Shown piece by piece: positions 1-11,489 of a stretch of 64,000 bases of DNA. Within the stretch, counting starts at the first letter, position 1; each line of letters opens with the position of its first letter. The translations under genes and the position numbers were made by a program. Source of the DNA: Macrolepiota albuminosa (taxonomy: Eukaryota > Basidiomycota > Agaricomycetes > Agaricales > Agaricaceae); contig JAMWFC010000094.1 in NCBI GenBank assembly GCA_027475525.1, forward strand, positions 51,619-115,618. Reading direction: 5' to 3'. Under the pieces are notes generated by a model. That model had not been told where the DNA came from. It saw only the letters and a list, made by a program, of their open reading frames with translations, and did not search any database.

Positions 1-177
1 CAAACAGTAGTATCACATGATGTTAAAAATTGAAGACATTATTCCCATGCTTACCTAAAGGAAGTAATGAGAAACAAAATAAACACAGTCACATGACGGC
101 AAAAATTGAAGACATTTTTCCCACACATAGTCCGCTGCACAGAAAAACCTCGATCTATTCTAGATCTCGGAACCTGT
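1..177. repeat. Partial copies of the minisatellite unit
   Basis: Two copies of the core 'tcacatga..gcaaaaattgaag' motif occur here. The segment from about 91 to 177 is nearly identical to 16070-16156, the right edge of the large array. Both copies end at the same point, after a small palindrome (GATCTA-ttc-TAGATC) followed by tcggaa. The shared right end suggests a defined terminus rather than random satellite drift. Confidence 0.7.
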
Positions 178-759
178 AGCAGCATTCCAATTCATTCCCT
201 ACTTAGCAAGAGAACACATTTCTTTACCTTTGTTGGCACTGGACATTGATATAGCTAAGCTACAAGAGCTAGAATAGACTAAACTAGTGGACAACAATGA
301 GACTACCCTGGATAGTGAGGACAAGCAATAATAGGCAATACATAGAAAGGAAGAGCGCTAGACATTAGTGCCTTATATCATACCCATATGAAGAGCAACC
401 AAAAATAAATAGCATATCATGCAAGCTACAGTACTAACAAAATATTACAGTCAACTACATTAGGCCCTCCAGTGAGGATCTTCAACATGACCATTTGAGT
501 GTCTAGGCTGTTGCCTATAGCATGGCATTGTGGGAGAAGGTAGCAGCACTGGCAGGATAACTGGTGATGGTATGGGAGGTAAAGAACTTGGAGGAAAAGT
601 AGAGAAGCAAGGAGGAGGTGAGGAGCATAATGAGGCAGGCAATGTTGCGGCCCCAAAGCAAGGAGCTAAATACATAAAACTTAAAAGTGCTAAGGCATAA
701 AGTAGTTAAATCAATAGTCCCCAGAACTTATGTGAACTAACAAGCACGTCAATGGTGCC
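178..759. other. No gene recognised
   Basis: AT-rich non-coding sequence. Short open frames around 426-675 have no recognisable motif and look like chance frames. No promoter, tRNA or repeat was identified. Confidence 0.6.
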
Positions 760-998
760 ACCTACAGGCACATTTTATTGTGCTATTCTTTCTCTTTTTA
801 ACATCTTTGCCTAAGCTACAGTGCTTACAGTTTGCTAGGTAACATCTGAGGTGCCATCATCTAGTGCATTGTCTTATTACATTTGCTTGAGCACACCAGG
901 ACTCTGTCAGGACTCCTCACATACTATGTATGCCAGGTGCTGGAGACAGCATTGTACTGCATAATGTCCAGCACACTCAACCACAGTTGGCATCATCA
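760..998 (+). repeat. 3' part of a copia-like LTR
   Basis: About 240 bp are repeated, with point differences, at 28745-28989. Both copies end in CATCATCA and then diverge sharply, which marks an LTR edge. Here the copy lies just upstream of a copia-type gag, as a 5' LTR would. The LTR start is not found in this window. Confidence 0.55.
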
Positions 999-1204
999 CT
1001 GTTACCTGCCCCTTGGAGGCCAAAATCCATCTTACACTACAAGTACTGAATCTTGCAGAGATCTCTTGAGTCCACACAACTTACTGCTTTCTTTTTTGTC
1101 ACTTTATACTTCTATTTCTTTTTCTGGTTATTGTTATATCATCATTACTGGATGGTTTTATTTGCTTTCCTTGCCTCTCTCATACAAATTATGTCAAATG
1201 GTTG

Positions 1205-1942
1205 ATGTGCATGGAGGCTGTGATGGTTTGTCAGGGTTATTGGGATCTGTTCAAGGAGAAGGTGTCATTGAAGGATTTGAAGGATGAGGAGTTGAAGAAG
1301 GTCAAGATGAGGATGGCTGAGGCTAGGGTGCTATTGATTCTTGGTGTGGAAGATGCTCAGCTTGCTCAGATGACTGACCCCAATCCCTATGTTATCTGGG
1401 AGAACCTGGGCAAAGTTCATCATGCCCATGGTTTTGGTAGTGGCCTTGCACTCTGCCATGTCTTCATCACTGCTTCTATGAAGAAGGACCAGACTATGGA
1501 GGCTTGGATTAGAGAGGTGCGCTCTCTGGCCAACTGCCTTATTGCTATCAATGTTCTCACATCCAATGAAGACATCATTGTTGTTCTCACTACTGGTCTC
1601 CCCCCTTCCTATGAGACTGTCATCATTTCTCTTAATGCTGTTGCCTCTACAAAGCTTACTCTCAACTTTGTTATCACTTGCTTGCTCAATGAGGAGAGTC
1701 ATCAGAATTTTGCTTGTCTCATCATCAAAGTGGAGTCAGAGGAAGTAAAGATTGATTCAGAGGCCATAGTTGCTGTAAAGAAGACTGGTATCAACATCAT
1801 CTGCTTTTATTGTGGAGGAACCAGTCATTTTTCTGCTTCATGTGAAGTTCAACAGAAGCACATCAAGGCGATAGATGGAAAGTTTGCTGGTATTGCTATC
1901 TTTCCTAATGATGAAGATGACAAAGTGAACTATGCCTTCTAG
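1205..1942 (+). CDS. Copia-type Gag protein with zinc knuckle (retrotransposon)
   Basis: The 246-residue frame resembles the UBN2/copia Gag family. It has an N-terminal NYVKW...GYWDL segment (the frame is open upstream of the first ATG at 1205), a helical core with WENL and MEAWIREVRSL, a GLPPSYE turn, and one CCHC zinc knuckle, CFYCGGTSHFSASC (CX2CX4HX4C), near residues 200-213. Gag would coat element RNA in cytoplasmic particles. The stop at 1940-1942 is followed within 50 bp by a purine-rich tract and an LTR-like TGTTGAGG start, so no protease, integrase or RT follows. This looks like a gag-only, non-autonomous element or an internal deletion. The frame is intact, but translation in the host is unproven. 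Confidence 0.75.
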   Translation: MCMEAVMVCQGYWDLFKEKVSLKDLKDEELKKVKMRMAEARVLLILGVEDAQLAQMTDPNPYVIWENLGKVHHAHGFGSGLALCHVFITASMKKDQTMEAWIREVRSLANCLIAINVLTSNEDIIVVLTTGLPPSYETVIISLNAVASTKLTLNFVITCLLNEESHQNFACLIIKVESEEVKIDSEAIVAVKKTGINIICFYCGGTSHFSASCEVQQKHIKAIDGKFAGIAIFPNDEDDKVNYAF

Positions 1943-2159
1943 ATTGAGGGGAAGTACACTACCATAAGTGTTTCACTCAAGAGGAAGTGTTGAGGATAAC
2001 AAGCTCACATGATGGTCAGAATAAGCCAGTCAGACATTAAACTTTATTTGATTCACTGATAGACAGATTATGTCATAGTACATGCTTCTCCGCACTTGTA
2101 ACACCACATGCTCTGCTTCTTTTCACCAGGTTCTCTGTCTGATTTCCCAACAACCTATT
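1943..2159 (+). repeat. Candidate polypurine tract and start of 3' LTR
   Basis: AAGAGGAAG at about 1980-1988 is directly followed by TGTTGAGGATAACA at 1989. The same TGTTGAGGAT opening occurs at 28354 and at about 35374, close to other copia-like remains. The LTR cannot be followed past about 2160, where gypsy-derived sequence begins. Confidence 0.35.
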
Positions 2160-2800
2160 GGAAAGGGGTGGTGTCTCTGGCAGACCCCTAAGGATGCTCT
2201 GGTATAAGTAGCTATCTGCAGGTCATGTCACTGCCAGGTTAAGGAGTAGGGCCCAGCTGACTGAGGGCCTGAGGTTATAATAGCATGGGTCTGGGCTCAG
2301 TGGTGGTGAGGTTCATACAGGAGAGATGGGTAGATGAAACAGGAAGTTTGAATGGAGTACTGGTCAGGTACTGGGCATCTATAGAGGTTGGTCTGGTAGC
2401 CTAAGGAGTAATAGGTTTGAGTATATGTAGCCATCAAGAACAGTGTAAGGAAGAATCTCAATATTATGTCAGGTACTGCTGACTTGGGGGCCTTCCAAGT
2501 AAAGCAACACCCTTATGAAGCAGACTCAAGTGCCGAACTATGTGTACTCAGAGTAGTTGGTGCTCTTAGATGTGCTCTGAGACTTAAGACATTGAAAAGA
2601 AACAAGTCCAGAGTTGATAGACTTGGTCTGGAGTTGAGGTGAATGGGGAAAAGAAAATAGTAAGGTTGAGTCAAGAACCAGGGGTTCTAAGACAAGACTA
2701 GAGTCAGAAAATGTTAAATTGCAAAGTGTGTATCAATTCCTAAATATGCATGCCAGTCAAGCATGTGCCAGTCAAGTGCATGCCAGTCAAGCACATGTCA
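2160..2800 (-). mobile_element. Decayed gypsy family A fragment (LTR plus start of gag)
   Basis: This stretch aligns collinearly with 55330-55975, the 5' LTR/gag junction of the complete element: the Tyr-rich gag N-terminus, then the LTR beginning TGTCAGG at 2467, down to the repeated 'gccagtcaag' block at about 2745-2790. Differences are mostly C-to-T or G-to-A, so the copy is CpG-poor and ancient. No open frame survives. Confidence 0.65.
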
Positions 2801-3000
2801 GTTGGAGATTTGTGAGGCACACAAATGGAGAAATACAAGTGAGTTTTTAGAATATTGAGACTAATGACTATAAGATGGTAACTACAGGCTCTAAATACTG
2901 TGGGCACATACTTCAGCAATCTGACAATGACTTCTGGAAACTCTATGAGTGGCAGTAAAATGGGGAATTGACTGTATACTGAGGATTGTACCTGCAGGAC

Positions 3001-3150
3001 TGTCAGGGGACTCCTCATTTCTTCCCTCTTTTACTCCTTATTTCTTCCACTCTCCTTTCATTTATTTTTTTATTTCTTCTGTCATTCTCTCACTTTACTG
3101 TTTCTATTCTTTCAACACTATCTATTAGTACTACTTTCAGCCTTTGAGGT
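3001..3150. repeat. TE-edge repeat, also at the right end of the window
   Basis: TGTCAGGGGACTCC followed by pyrimidine-rich 'ttatttcttc' stretches and 'ttcaacactatctRttagtactact' recurs at 63890-64000 in the same orientation. Both copies begin exactly at TGTCAGGGG with different left flanks, so this is a transposon boundary, probably an LTR end. The complete unit is not visible. Confidence 0.5.
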
Positions 3151-4456
3151 GCTCTGGTTCTTTAGCTATCATTCAGACAAGTGTGGGCCCTTCAACACCA
3201 CATACAGACCACTTGAATAAGCCAGAGTTTGCCAGAGTTTGCCCCTTGTTTGTACAATTGTTTGTTTGGGCAATTTTTGAGTTTTCAAGGTTTTATTGTC
3301 CTGTACAGTTGTTTCCCATGCTTCAGAGGCCCCAGAAGTGTCAATCCTGGCATAAGAAATCCCTAGACTTCTCTTTGGATCTCCCTCTGCCAGATGAGTA
3401 ATTATGATATTGTTAATATATACTCTAATATACTTTGGATCTCTCTCTGCCAGCTGTATGACTGAGCCATAGCCTCCAGAGGTTACCCTTACAAGGACAC
3501 ATTTCAGCAGTGCAAGAGGTGAGCATAATGCATGATTGCCATGTGATAGCTGGGTAATCAGAACCCATGTAGTGGCAGGTGTAATTTGGGGTGCTGATTG
3601 TGGGGTGATGACTATGATGGCAATGGGTCCTGAGGTCCATGATACAGAGGGTGGCCAGGGTGACATGCAGGTGTCAGTCAAGGTGCATGGCTGGGGGTTG
3701 GTGAAGGGGTCCAGGAGAGGCTCCAGGGGTGTTTCTGGGTGGATTCCAGAGTGGGAGGTCATGACACATTTGCAATTTAGATTTTCCTCAAATGAAAAGA
3801 GGTGGCATTAAAGATGAAACAGTTATGATGACTCATCAGCATGCCAATGATTTTATTGCCACTTTAGAAATCATGTTCTGGTAATCAATCTAGCTTCCAA
3901 TACAATGATTTCTGCTTTTTGAAATGCTTCTACTACTCTCATTGGCTTGACTTTGCAAATATTATTGAAGAGGATTAATTCAATTTTCATACATAACAAT
4001 TTCTTTTGCATTACTGGCTACTGTTTCCACATAGGTGGTACTACAAATTTGTTATTACAAGAAATTCTCCTGATATTGTCAAGATCATGGGGAGGTGGAC
4101 ATCTGATCTTCATCTTGGGAAATTATTGTATCTTGAATTGTTGAGACTCATCATGTCTCTTTGAGATCAACAATAGCCTTCAGTAGGAATATACCTCATC
4201 ATTTCTCTATCTGCCTCAGCTGCTGCAAATTGAGAGTTTACAATAAATTGTGTGAGGACAATTGTATTAAGCACTAGTTCAACTTAGTTATACTGGCACA
4301 GTTGCTAAATGTAACTTCTGTGTATGTAACTTTTACAGTTCTTCAGTGTTACTATTAAAATAATAAAATGTGATAGACTTAATTTTTTAAGATGAGCAGA
4401 TTGATAGATGAATTTTCTATATATAATATGGCTACAATAAAATTGTGATGCATATT
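3151..4456. other. No gene recognised; region 3' of the NLR gene
   Basis: A 197-residue open frame on the minus strand (3169-3762) and shorter plus-strand frames overlap here. None has a recognisable domain. A short direct repeat ('ctttggatctcYctctgccag') occurs at about 3373 and 3435. From 3800 on the DNA is AT-rich and probably holds the 3' flank and poly(A) region of the minus-strand NLR gene that ends at 4457. Confidence 0.5.
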
Positions 4457-7400
4457 TCAATAATTATAACAATGTCTCCAGTTCTCTCCAAAGAGACAAA
4501 ATGAAAAATTTACATACAAAAATCTGGTTGATGAGATAACAAGAGTATTTGAAGGATGATATACTATGTTGAAAACAGATTCTGGAACATATATCAGACG
4601 ATGTTGAGTGGGGAGTAACCAAATCCAGTTGCTGGACAAAATCATTGAAATATTTGACTTACTAAATTGCAGGCTATAGAGAATGTCCTGCACTTTTACA
4701 AGACTGTCATCTGAACTAAAGACAATACTTTTGCCATCATATGAAAAGGCAACAGATCTGACCCAGTCAATGTTACCATTCAACTCCTGCAGCTGTGCAA
4801 CACTAGAGACATTCCACACTCTTATAGACTCATCACCTGAGCCAGAGACAATGCTTTTGCCATCAGGTGAAAATGCAACAGATGTGACCTGGTCAGTGTG
4901 ACCATTCAACTCCTGCAGCTGTGAACCACTGGAGACATCACACACTCTTAGAGACTTATCACCTGAGCCAGAGACAATGCTTTTGCCATCAGGTGAAAAT
5001 GCAACAGATGTGACCCAGTCTGTGTGACTATTCAACTCCTGCAGCTGTGCACCACTGGAGACATCCCACACTCTTACAGACTTGTCAGCTGAACCAGAGA
5101 CAATGCTTTTGCTATCAGGTGAAAATGCAACAGATGTGACCCATGTAGTGTGACCATTCAACTCCTGCAGCTGCGCACCACTACTGGAGGCATCCCACAC
5201 TTTTATAGACTTATCACCTGAGCCAGATACAATGCTTTTGCCATCAGGTGAAAATGCAACAGATGTGACCTGGTCAGTGTGACCATTCAACTTCTGCAGC
5301 TGTACACCATTGGAGACATTCCACACTCTTACAGACTTGTCAGCTGAGCCTGAGACAATACTTTTGCCATCAGGTGAAAATGCAATGGATGTGACCCAGT
5401 CAGTGTGACCATTCAACTCTTGAAGCTGTGCACCACTGGAGACATTCCATACTCTTATAGATTTATCATCTGAGCCAGAGACAATGCTCTTACCATCAGA
5501 TGAAAATGCAACAGATGTAACATGGTCAGTGTGACCATTCAACTGCTGCAGCTGTACACCACTAGAGGCATCCCACACTCTTATGGACTTATCACCTGAG
5601 CCAGAGACAATTACTTTGCCATCAGGTGAAAATACAACAGATGTGACCCAGTTAGTGTGACCATTTGACATCTGAAGCTGTGCACTACTGGAGGCATCCC
5701 ATACTCTTACAGACTTGTCTCCTGAGCCAGAGACAATGCTCTTGCCATCAGGTGAAAATGCAACAGATGTGACCAACATAGTATGACCATTCAACTTCTG
5801 CAGCTGTGCACCACTACTGAAGGCACTCCCACACTCTTATAGACTTATCACCTGAGCCAGAGACAATGCTTTTGCCATCAGGTGAAAATGCAACAGATGT
5901 GACCCAGTCTGTGTGACCATTCAACTTCTGCAGCTGTGCACCACTGGAGACATCCCACAATCTTACAGACTTGTCAGCTGAGCCAGAGACAATACTTTTG
6001 CCATTAGGTGAAAATGCAACAGATGTGACCCAAGTAGTATGACCATTCAACTCTTGCAGCTGTGCACCACTACTGGAGGCATCCCACACTCTTATCAACT
6101 TATCACCTGAGCCAGAGACAATGCTTTTGCCATCAGGTGAAAATGCAACAGATGTGACCCAGTCAGTGTGGCCATTGAACTCCTGCAGCTGTGCACCACT
6201 GGAAACATCCCACATTCTTATAGACTTATCACCTGAGCCAGAGACAATGCTTTTGCTATCAGGTGAAAATGCAACAGATGTGACCCATTCAGTGTGGCCA
6301 TTGAACTCTTGCAGCTGTGCCCCACTAGAGGCATTCCACACTCTTATAGACTCATCACCTGAGCCAGAGACAATCTTTTTGCCATCAGGTGAAAATGCAA
6401 CAGATGTGACCTGGTTAGTGTGACCATTCAATGTCTGCAGCTGTACACCACTAGAAGCATCCCACATTCTTACAGACTTGTCAGTTGAGCCAGAGACAAT
6501 GCTTCTTCCATCAAATGAAAATGCAACACAAAATACTGATTCCATCTGCAATATATGAATTTCTGCCAAGGTAGTTTTTTCATTGCCTGTCACTGATGGA
6601 ATTCTAGAAAACTTCTTCTTCCAGTTATGTAATATTGGGCTGTTTACTGGCCATGCTGCTAATGCTGAAATATATAGATGTGGTGTTGACAAAGCTGCTG
6701 AACTTGTAGCAAAGTCAGCAGCAAAGTTGGCTGTTTCAATAATACCTTGTATGAGACATGAATTATCATATTTATTTTGCTGTTATACATTTAGCTGTAA
6801 ATACAATTTGTATTGGGGCTATTCACCTTTTTTATAATATCATAGACTTTTTGAAGCATCAAATGACATTCTTTAGATATTTTGAGTAAATTCATTGCTT
6901 CTATCCAAAAAAGAACTTGAATATCAAGAAAACTTCCTATTTGTGACTGGAGATTTTGGTACTTATTAGTTGCAGCCTTAATAAAATGTCCAGCCCAGTG
7001 TTTACAAGCATACTGTAGCACTTCTGAGATTTTTTCTTTAACACAAGTTTTCAGGCTGGTAACTTCTGAATCTAACAGAAATGATGAAGGCATGTTGCAT
7101 ATATCAAAGTGAAGATCTCTCATCATTATGTTGAAGCAATGAGAAGCAAGCAATGCATGATGAGATATTGCATCACAAGACATATCCTTTATATAATTTG
7201 AAGAGACATGCAAAGATCTCAAAGAAATTCTGGATGCTTGTATATGATCCATGATAAAATCTGGAAAAGAAGCATGATACCAGAAAACATGACCTCCTTT
7301 TTCATAAAGAACAGCATGAAGCTTTTGTACAATATCATCAGCTTGCTGCTTTAGAATTTTCATATTTTCAGTATTATATTTAGAATGAAGTCCTGCAGCA

Positions 7401-10074
7401 ACAAAAGTAGATATACGATCTTCTGCACAAAGAATAGTGTGTAGAATTTCTAAGCGATCAGCAATAAAAATTTCTTCACTTGTACTGAATGCATCAGACA
7501 ATATTTGGCAATATAAATTGTTGATCAACACTATTGCACTGGGAAGATATGAGGATGTTGTATCAATTGTAAAGTCAAGCAGCTTTCTCATTAAAATCTG
7601 CTTCTCTTCTGGAGTTCCTGATGATATGTACTTTACAGCTGTTGAAGCATAAATAAATAAACAATTTGCTTTATCACCAAGCTCTCGAAGTTCTGGCTTA
7701 TTCACAAAATCTGGAAGTTTTGCATTCAAATATATCATAATATCCATATCAGCATCTTCATGAGAAATATTCTGAAGATAACAAACTGAATCAGATGAAA
7801 ATGACTTGCACAATTCTGCAAGGTCAGGATCTGGTCGACTTGTTACAAGAAACTTTAACAAACTGAATCAGATGAAAATGACTTGCACAATTCTGCAAGG
7901 TCAGGATCTGGTCGACTTGTTACAAGAAACTTGAGACCAGTCAAATGATTTTTTTCAATAGTAACAAGTAATTCCTTGAGAAATTCTGAGCCTCCTTTGT
8001 TTTCAACTTCATCTAAAGCATCAATCACAATAAGATATGGTGGCAGAATAGAAGAATAACTAGTTATAACTTCCTTCCAAGGATTTACTAACAAATTTTG
8101 CATTTGTTTCTTTAAATCCTTGTCAACTGAGTCTTTATCTATATTTTCAAAAGACTTGGCAAAAAACTGTGAATGACGAGCAAGCTGATAAACAAGAGTA
8201 GGAATGATATTTTTTTGGCTTCGTGTATCTTCAAATTGCCTAGAGCAAAAGAAACTAGCCTTCAATATTTGCAATACATTATTGCCCTCTTCAAAATCTT
8301 GAGCCATGGTATAAGCAATTGTTGATTTTCCAGATCCTGCATGACCAGTCAGCCAAAAAACCTGTGGACTACTATTTGATGCATTTTGAGCCCAATTGCT
8401 AATTTTTTTAAGAATTTCAACACGTGTTCCTGGTGTGCATGGTTGACGAGACAGTGTTTGCACATCATCAGGATTAGCATCATATATAGCTCTGTGAGCA
8501 TGGGGCCAGCCAGACAATTTCAATTGCTAAAGCTCAAATAAATATGCATTATATCAAAGTGGTTTTCAACAACTTACTTCCAGTAGTTTTTGTGATTCAC
8601 AAATATTTTTATCAATCTTCAACATTAATATTGACTAAAAAAACATGTTTAAAATTTTGACAAAGTAGTTGTATAAATATCCATGCCTGAAAAATCTTTG
8701 TTTGATCATTGATATAATTGATAATGTGGTTTATTTTCAACTTGTTTTCTTCACTGTTCATAGTTCTGCTAATATAAGACTTTTTTGACATTTCCACAAG
8801 TTCTTCAAATTTATCATTTAATATTCTGCAATATATATCAACTTGACAATAATAGCAACAACATTAAACCTACTTTACAAAGCCTTTTATAACATTTTTC
8901 ACGTCTGTATTTTCATCATTGATATTTGTTATAGCATTAAGAAAGTCTCTGATTCTTGCAAGCTGAAGATCAAGCTCATCATTATTGTTAGAAACAGCCT
9001 ATAACTACTTTTAATATATATCACAAATAAAATAAAAAACTCACATTTTTCAGCTCAATCAAAGCATTAAGAGTTGCAACAGGAGCTTGAAATGGAGTTC
9101 CAGATAATGGTCTGTCAATCTTCTTGAGCAAGAGCTCAATTCCATTCAAAGCTGTGTGAAGTCCATCTTTTATCATGGTGTTTAAAGCATGATCTCTGGC
9201 GGAAGATGCCTGAGATACAGTTAAACCACCACCATGACTTCCTCCTTCAGTAAAAACCATGAGCATCACTACTACATGTGTATATATTTAGTGAAATGTG
9301 GCATACCCAATTCATTAGTGGAAGAAGCCTCAACCTGAAGCTTCATGTCAACTGTAATTTCATCAGTCTGTATTAAAGATTGGTAAATCAGTTGAATAGA
9401 ATTACCTGACGTCACATGTCTTTCTCCAGTTGACAAATCATCATCAGATTGACCCATATCAGTAGAAGCTTGGATTGTAAAACAATTGTTCAGATTCTTT
9501 AAAGTATGAATGATCATCAATGACTGACTGGGACTTGTCGAACTTGAGGTAACTTGAGAAGCACGCATAACGGCTTCAGAAGTGGTCACTTTCAAAAGCA
9601 TGGAGCAAGAGATGCAGATTTCATACTCACTGTTTCCTTCTACTATAGACCGAGCTGTATTTACACGGATAAAAGATGGGGTATCTTCACTAGTTGTCCC
9701 TTTTGAGGTCTGTTCAGGCCCACAATGACAGATGAAATGGACTTGAAACTCACTGAATCCAGTGTCTTCTCTGTTAGTTGGCGGTGTGGCCAATGAAGGC
9801 ATGGAGGCAGAGACTTGGGTGCACATTGAGACACCCGGGCCTGGGTAGCGAAGATGGATGTACTAGTATGCTTACCTGTATTCATCGGGCCTGACAAGAA
9901 CGAAGGTTGACTCGGAGAACCATGTCCGGGTACACGACGAGAATCTACTGCGAGAGAAACATTCGGGGCATTGACTTGGGTGCCTGCAGTACGACGCCTG
10001 AACATTGAACGAAACCTTTGAATAATTCGTTGCCTCCTTGAAGAGGGCTTGTTGTCTTGCTGAGGAGTAGACAT
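4457..10074 (-). CDS. NLR-type STAND protein: NACHT ATPase plus 15 WD40 repeats (frame broken once)
   Basis: Eight exons can be read from ATG 10074 to the stop at 4457: 10074-9876, 9840-9307, 9268-9045, 8998-8874, 8825-8687, 8634-8578, 8526-6827 and 6779-4457. The second exon might start at 9813 instead. The product would be about 1740 residues after allowing for the 77-bp repeat at 7779-7932 and one extra base near 5826. The N-terminus is basic, then an unassigned stretch, then a helical segment (NGIELLLKKIDRPLSG) typical of mushroom NLRs. The NACHT domain has Walker A GHAGSGKST (about 8320-8350), Walker B LIVIDALDE (about 8001-8040) and sensor LVTSRPD. A STPHLYISALA linker leads to WD40 repeats and a conserved C-terminal cap (YVPESVFNIVYHPSNT). 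The family acts in non-self recognition and regulated cell death; that role here is inferred. The extra base near 5826 breaks repeat 6; it could be an error or a true pseudogene lesion. Confidence 0.85.
4690..6560 (-). repeat. Array of 15 near-identical 126-bp WD40 units
   Basis: Each unit encodes about 42 residues around GHT-xx-VTSVAFSPDGKSIVSG and SxRVWDxSSGAQLQ. A few units carry one extra Ser codon. Units are very similar at DNA level, which points to recent unequal exchange or gene conversion. Differences cluster at the two residues after GHT (NQ, EW, DW, TW, ML, NW, DH, DQ) and at a few positions near SGSxD and VWxxS. These resemble the hypervariable faces of Podospora HET-E/HET-D/HET-R repeats. 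Confidence 0.9.
7779..7932. repeat. Exact 77-bp tandem duplication inside the NACHT exon
   Basis: Positions 7779-7855 and 7856-7932 are identical. The unit encodes the sensor-1 strand (FLVTSRPDPDL) and what follows, so the peptide is read twice and the frame shifts after the first copy. Counting the unit once joins the two NACHT frames and makes the exon length a multiple of three. This is one of nine such duplications in the window, probably an assembly artefact. Confidence 0.95.
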
Positions 10075-11489
10075 ATTCAATGAGTAATAGAGCGATAAGG
10101 TGCAAGGAAAGATAGACAACAGTAGACTGCGGTTGCCCCAAGTACACGACAGTGTAGCCATGTTTGTGCATAAGCTCAATATGTCAAGACTTTCTCAATC
10201 ACAAGTGGACAGCCTTGGGCCAAGTGACTTGCACGCAATCTAGGCACACATGCTGTTGCTGTTACCAGATCGAGCTTGTCATTCTCTCGCAGCACACAAG
10301 AATTCAATGGTACTCGCTTCATATCATCAATGCTACATATCTCATTCAGCCAACATAATTACCAAGCCAGCCATATAGCCAACATCACGACAAATAGTCC
10401 CGATCAAGCTCCAAGCAATGAAACATACTGTAAGAATTGTTAGCTCATAAGGCCCTAGACTGTGAATTTCGTTGTGGCGGTTAACTACAACGGACGTCGC
10501 CTGTTGCCCAACCTCGATGAAGCCATGCGCGACGAGAGTAAGCCTTGAGCCTTGCCGTTTTCTGTTGGGATCACTACATGCAGTTATGAAAGTCCTTGAA
10601 ACAATCACCGACCTTGACATCATACTCAATGAGCGCCCTGACCTCTCTTCCCTCAGCCTCCCCGCCCAACGACACATAAGCGGACGCGCAAGCACACTCT
10701 CCGGCTGAGAGGTCGCTGCCGATCCAGCTCTCACACAAGCCTCCTTGCAGACCTCGACCCTTCCAACAATCGATCCCGCCACCGCTCTCGCGGACGTCCT
10801 CCGCACCATACAGCTGTGTAGTGGCGCCCCTGAGGGGCTCCGGCACCGGCAAAGGTAACGCAAAGGACACGGCTACACCATACATATTTGTCATCAGTGA
10901 CTTCACGCATTTGGCGCCATCGCAGCGGGAAATAACGTGTATTATCAGGTGCGTACTGTTTTTTTTCTTTGAAACACGTCATTGAAAGGGCATAGTCACG
11001 GCGCGCAACGTTCTTCGGCTCATCCACAGAGCGTAGCGAGGCAGCTGTCGGTTCTCGTTTCCATGAACCGTGCACCGTGAGCACTTATTTCCCATTGTAC
11101 ATGTGGTTCATGTCGTAGGTGCCTCCGAAGTGGTCTCGAACACGATCAGTAGGCGCGTCGAGAAGGTTGTCAGAGTAAACCACCTATTTAGTGAGTACGC
11201 AACGAGGAAGAGTTGATGGGCGGATACTCCTGACCTTCCCTTGACGAACTTCATTGGCGTCATCATCATTCAAATGGGGACCTCTTCAACCACCTTGTCT
11301 TCGGGAAGAGGCATCATCAATAATTTGGTAGTTTCCAATTGCACAACCATTCCAGGAAGATCGAAAATGCGTTGGTATAGTACCATCCTGCTGTTAGAAC
11401 CGATCATGCCTGAAAAAGATGCGGTGAGGGGTAGTTCCTCAGACGTCACTATTCACCTACACTTGCGTACTTCCATCCTGCTGTAAGAC
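10075..11489. other. Unassigned GC-richer stretch upstream of the NLR gene
   Basis: This interval has higher GC and CpG than its AT-rich surroundings, so it may be old host DNA. Overlapping minus-strand frames (10342-10863, 10574-10906, 10731-11084) have no recognisable domain and do not join into a convincing exon chain. The part next to 10074 should contain the NLR promoter; no motif can be assigned with confidence. Confidence 0.45.

Noticed and set aside
91..177. Palindrome GATCTA/TAGATC as a Helitron 3' hairpin
   Set aside because: The sequence after the hairpin is not CTRR and no 5' TC end was found.
4683..6423. Open frames on the plus strand (4683-4901, 6121-6423) opposite the WD40 repeats
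   Set aside because: They are shadows of the repeated WD40 coding sequence on the minus strand and repeat with the same 126-bp period.
10342..11084. Overlapping minus-strand frames as a third host gene
   Set aside because: They do not join through plausible introns and show no recognisable motif.
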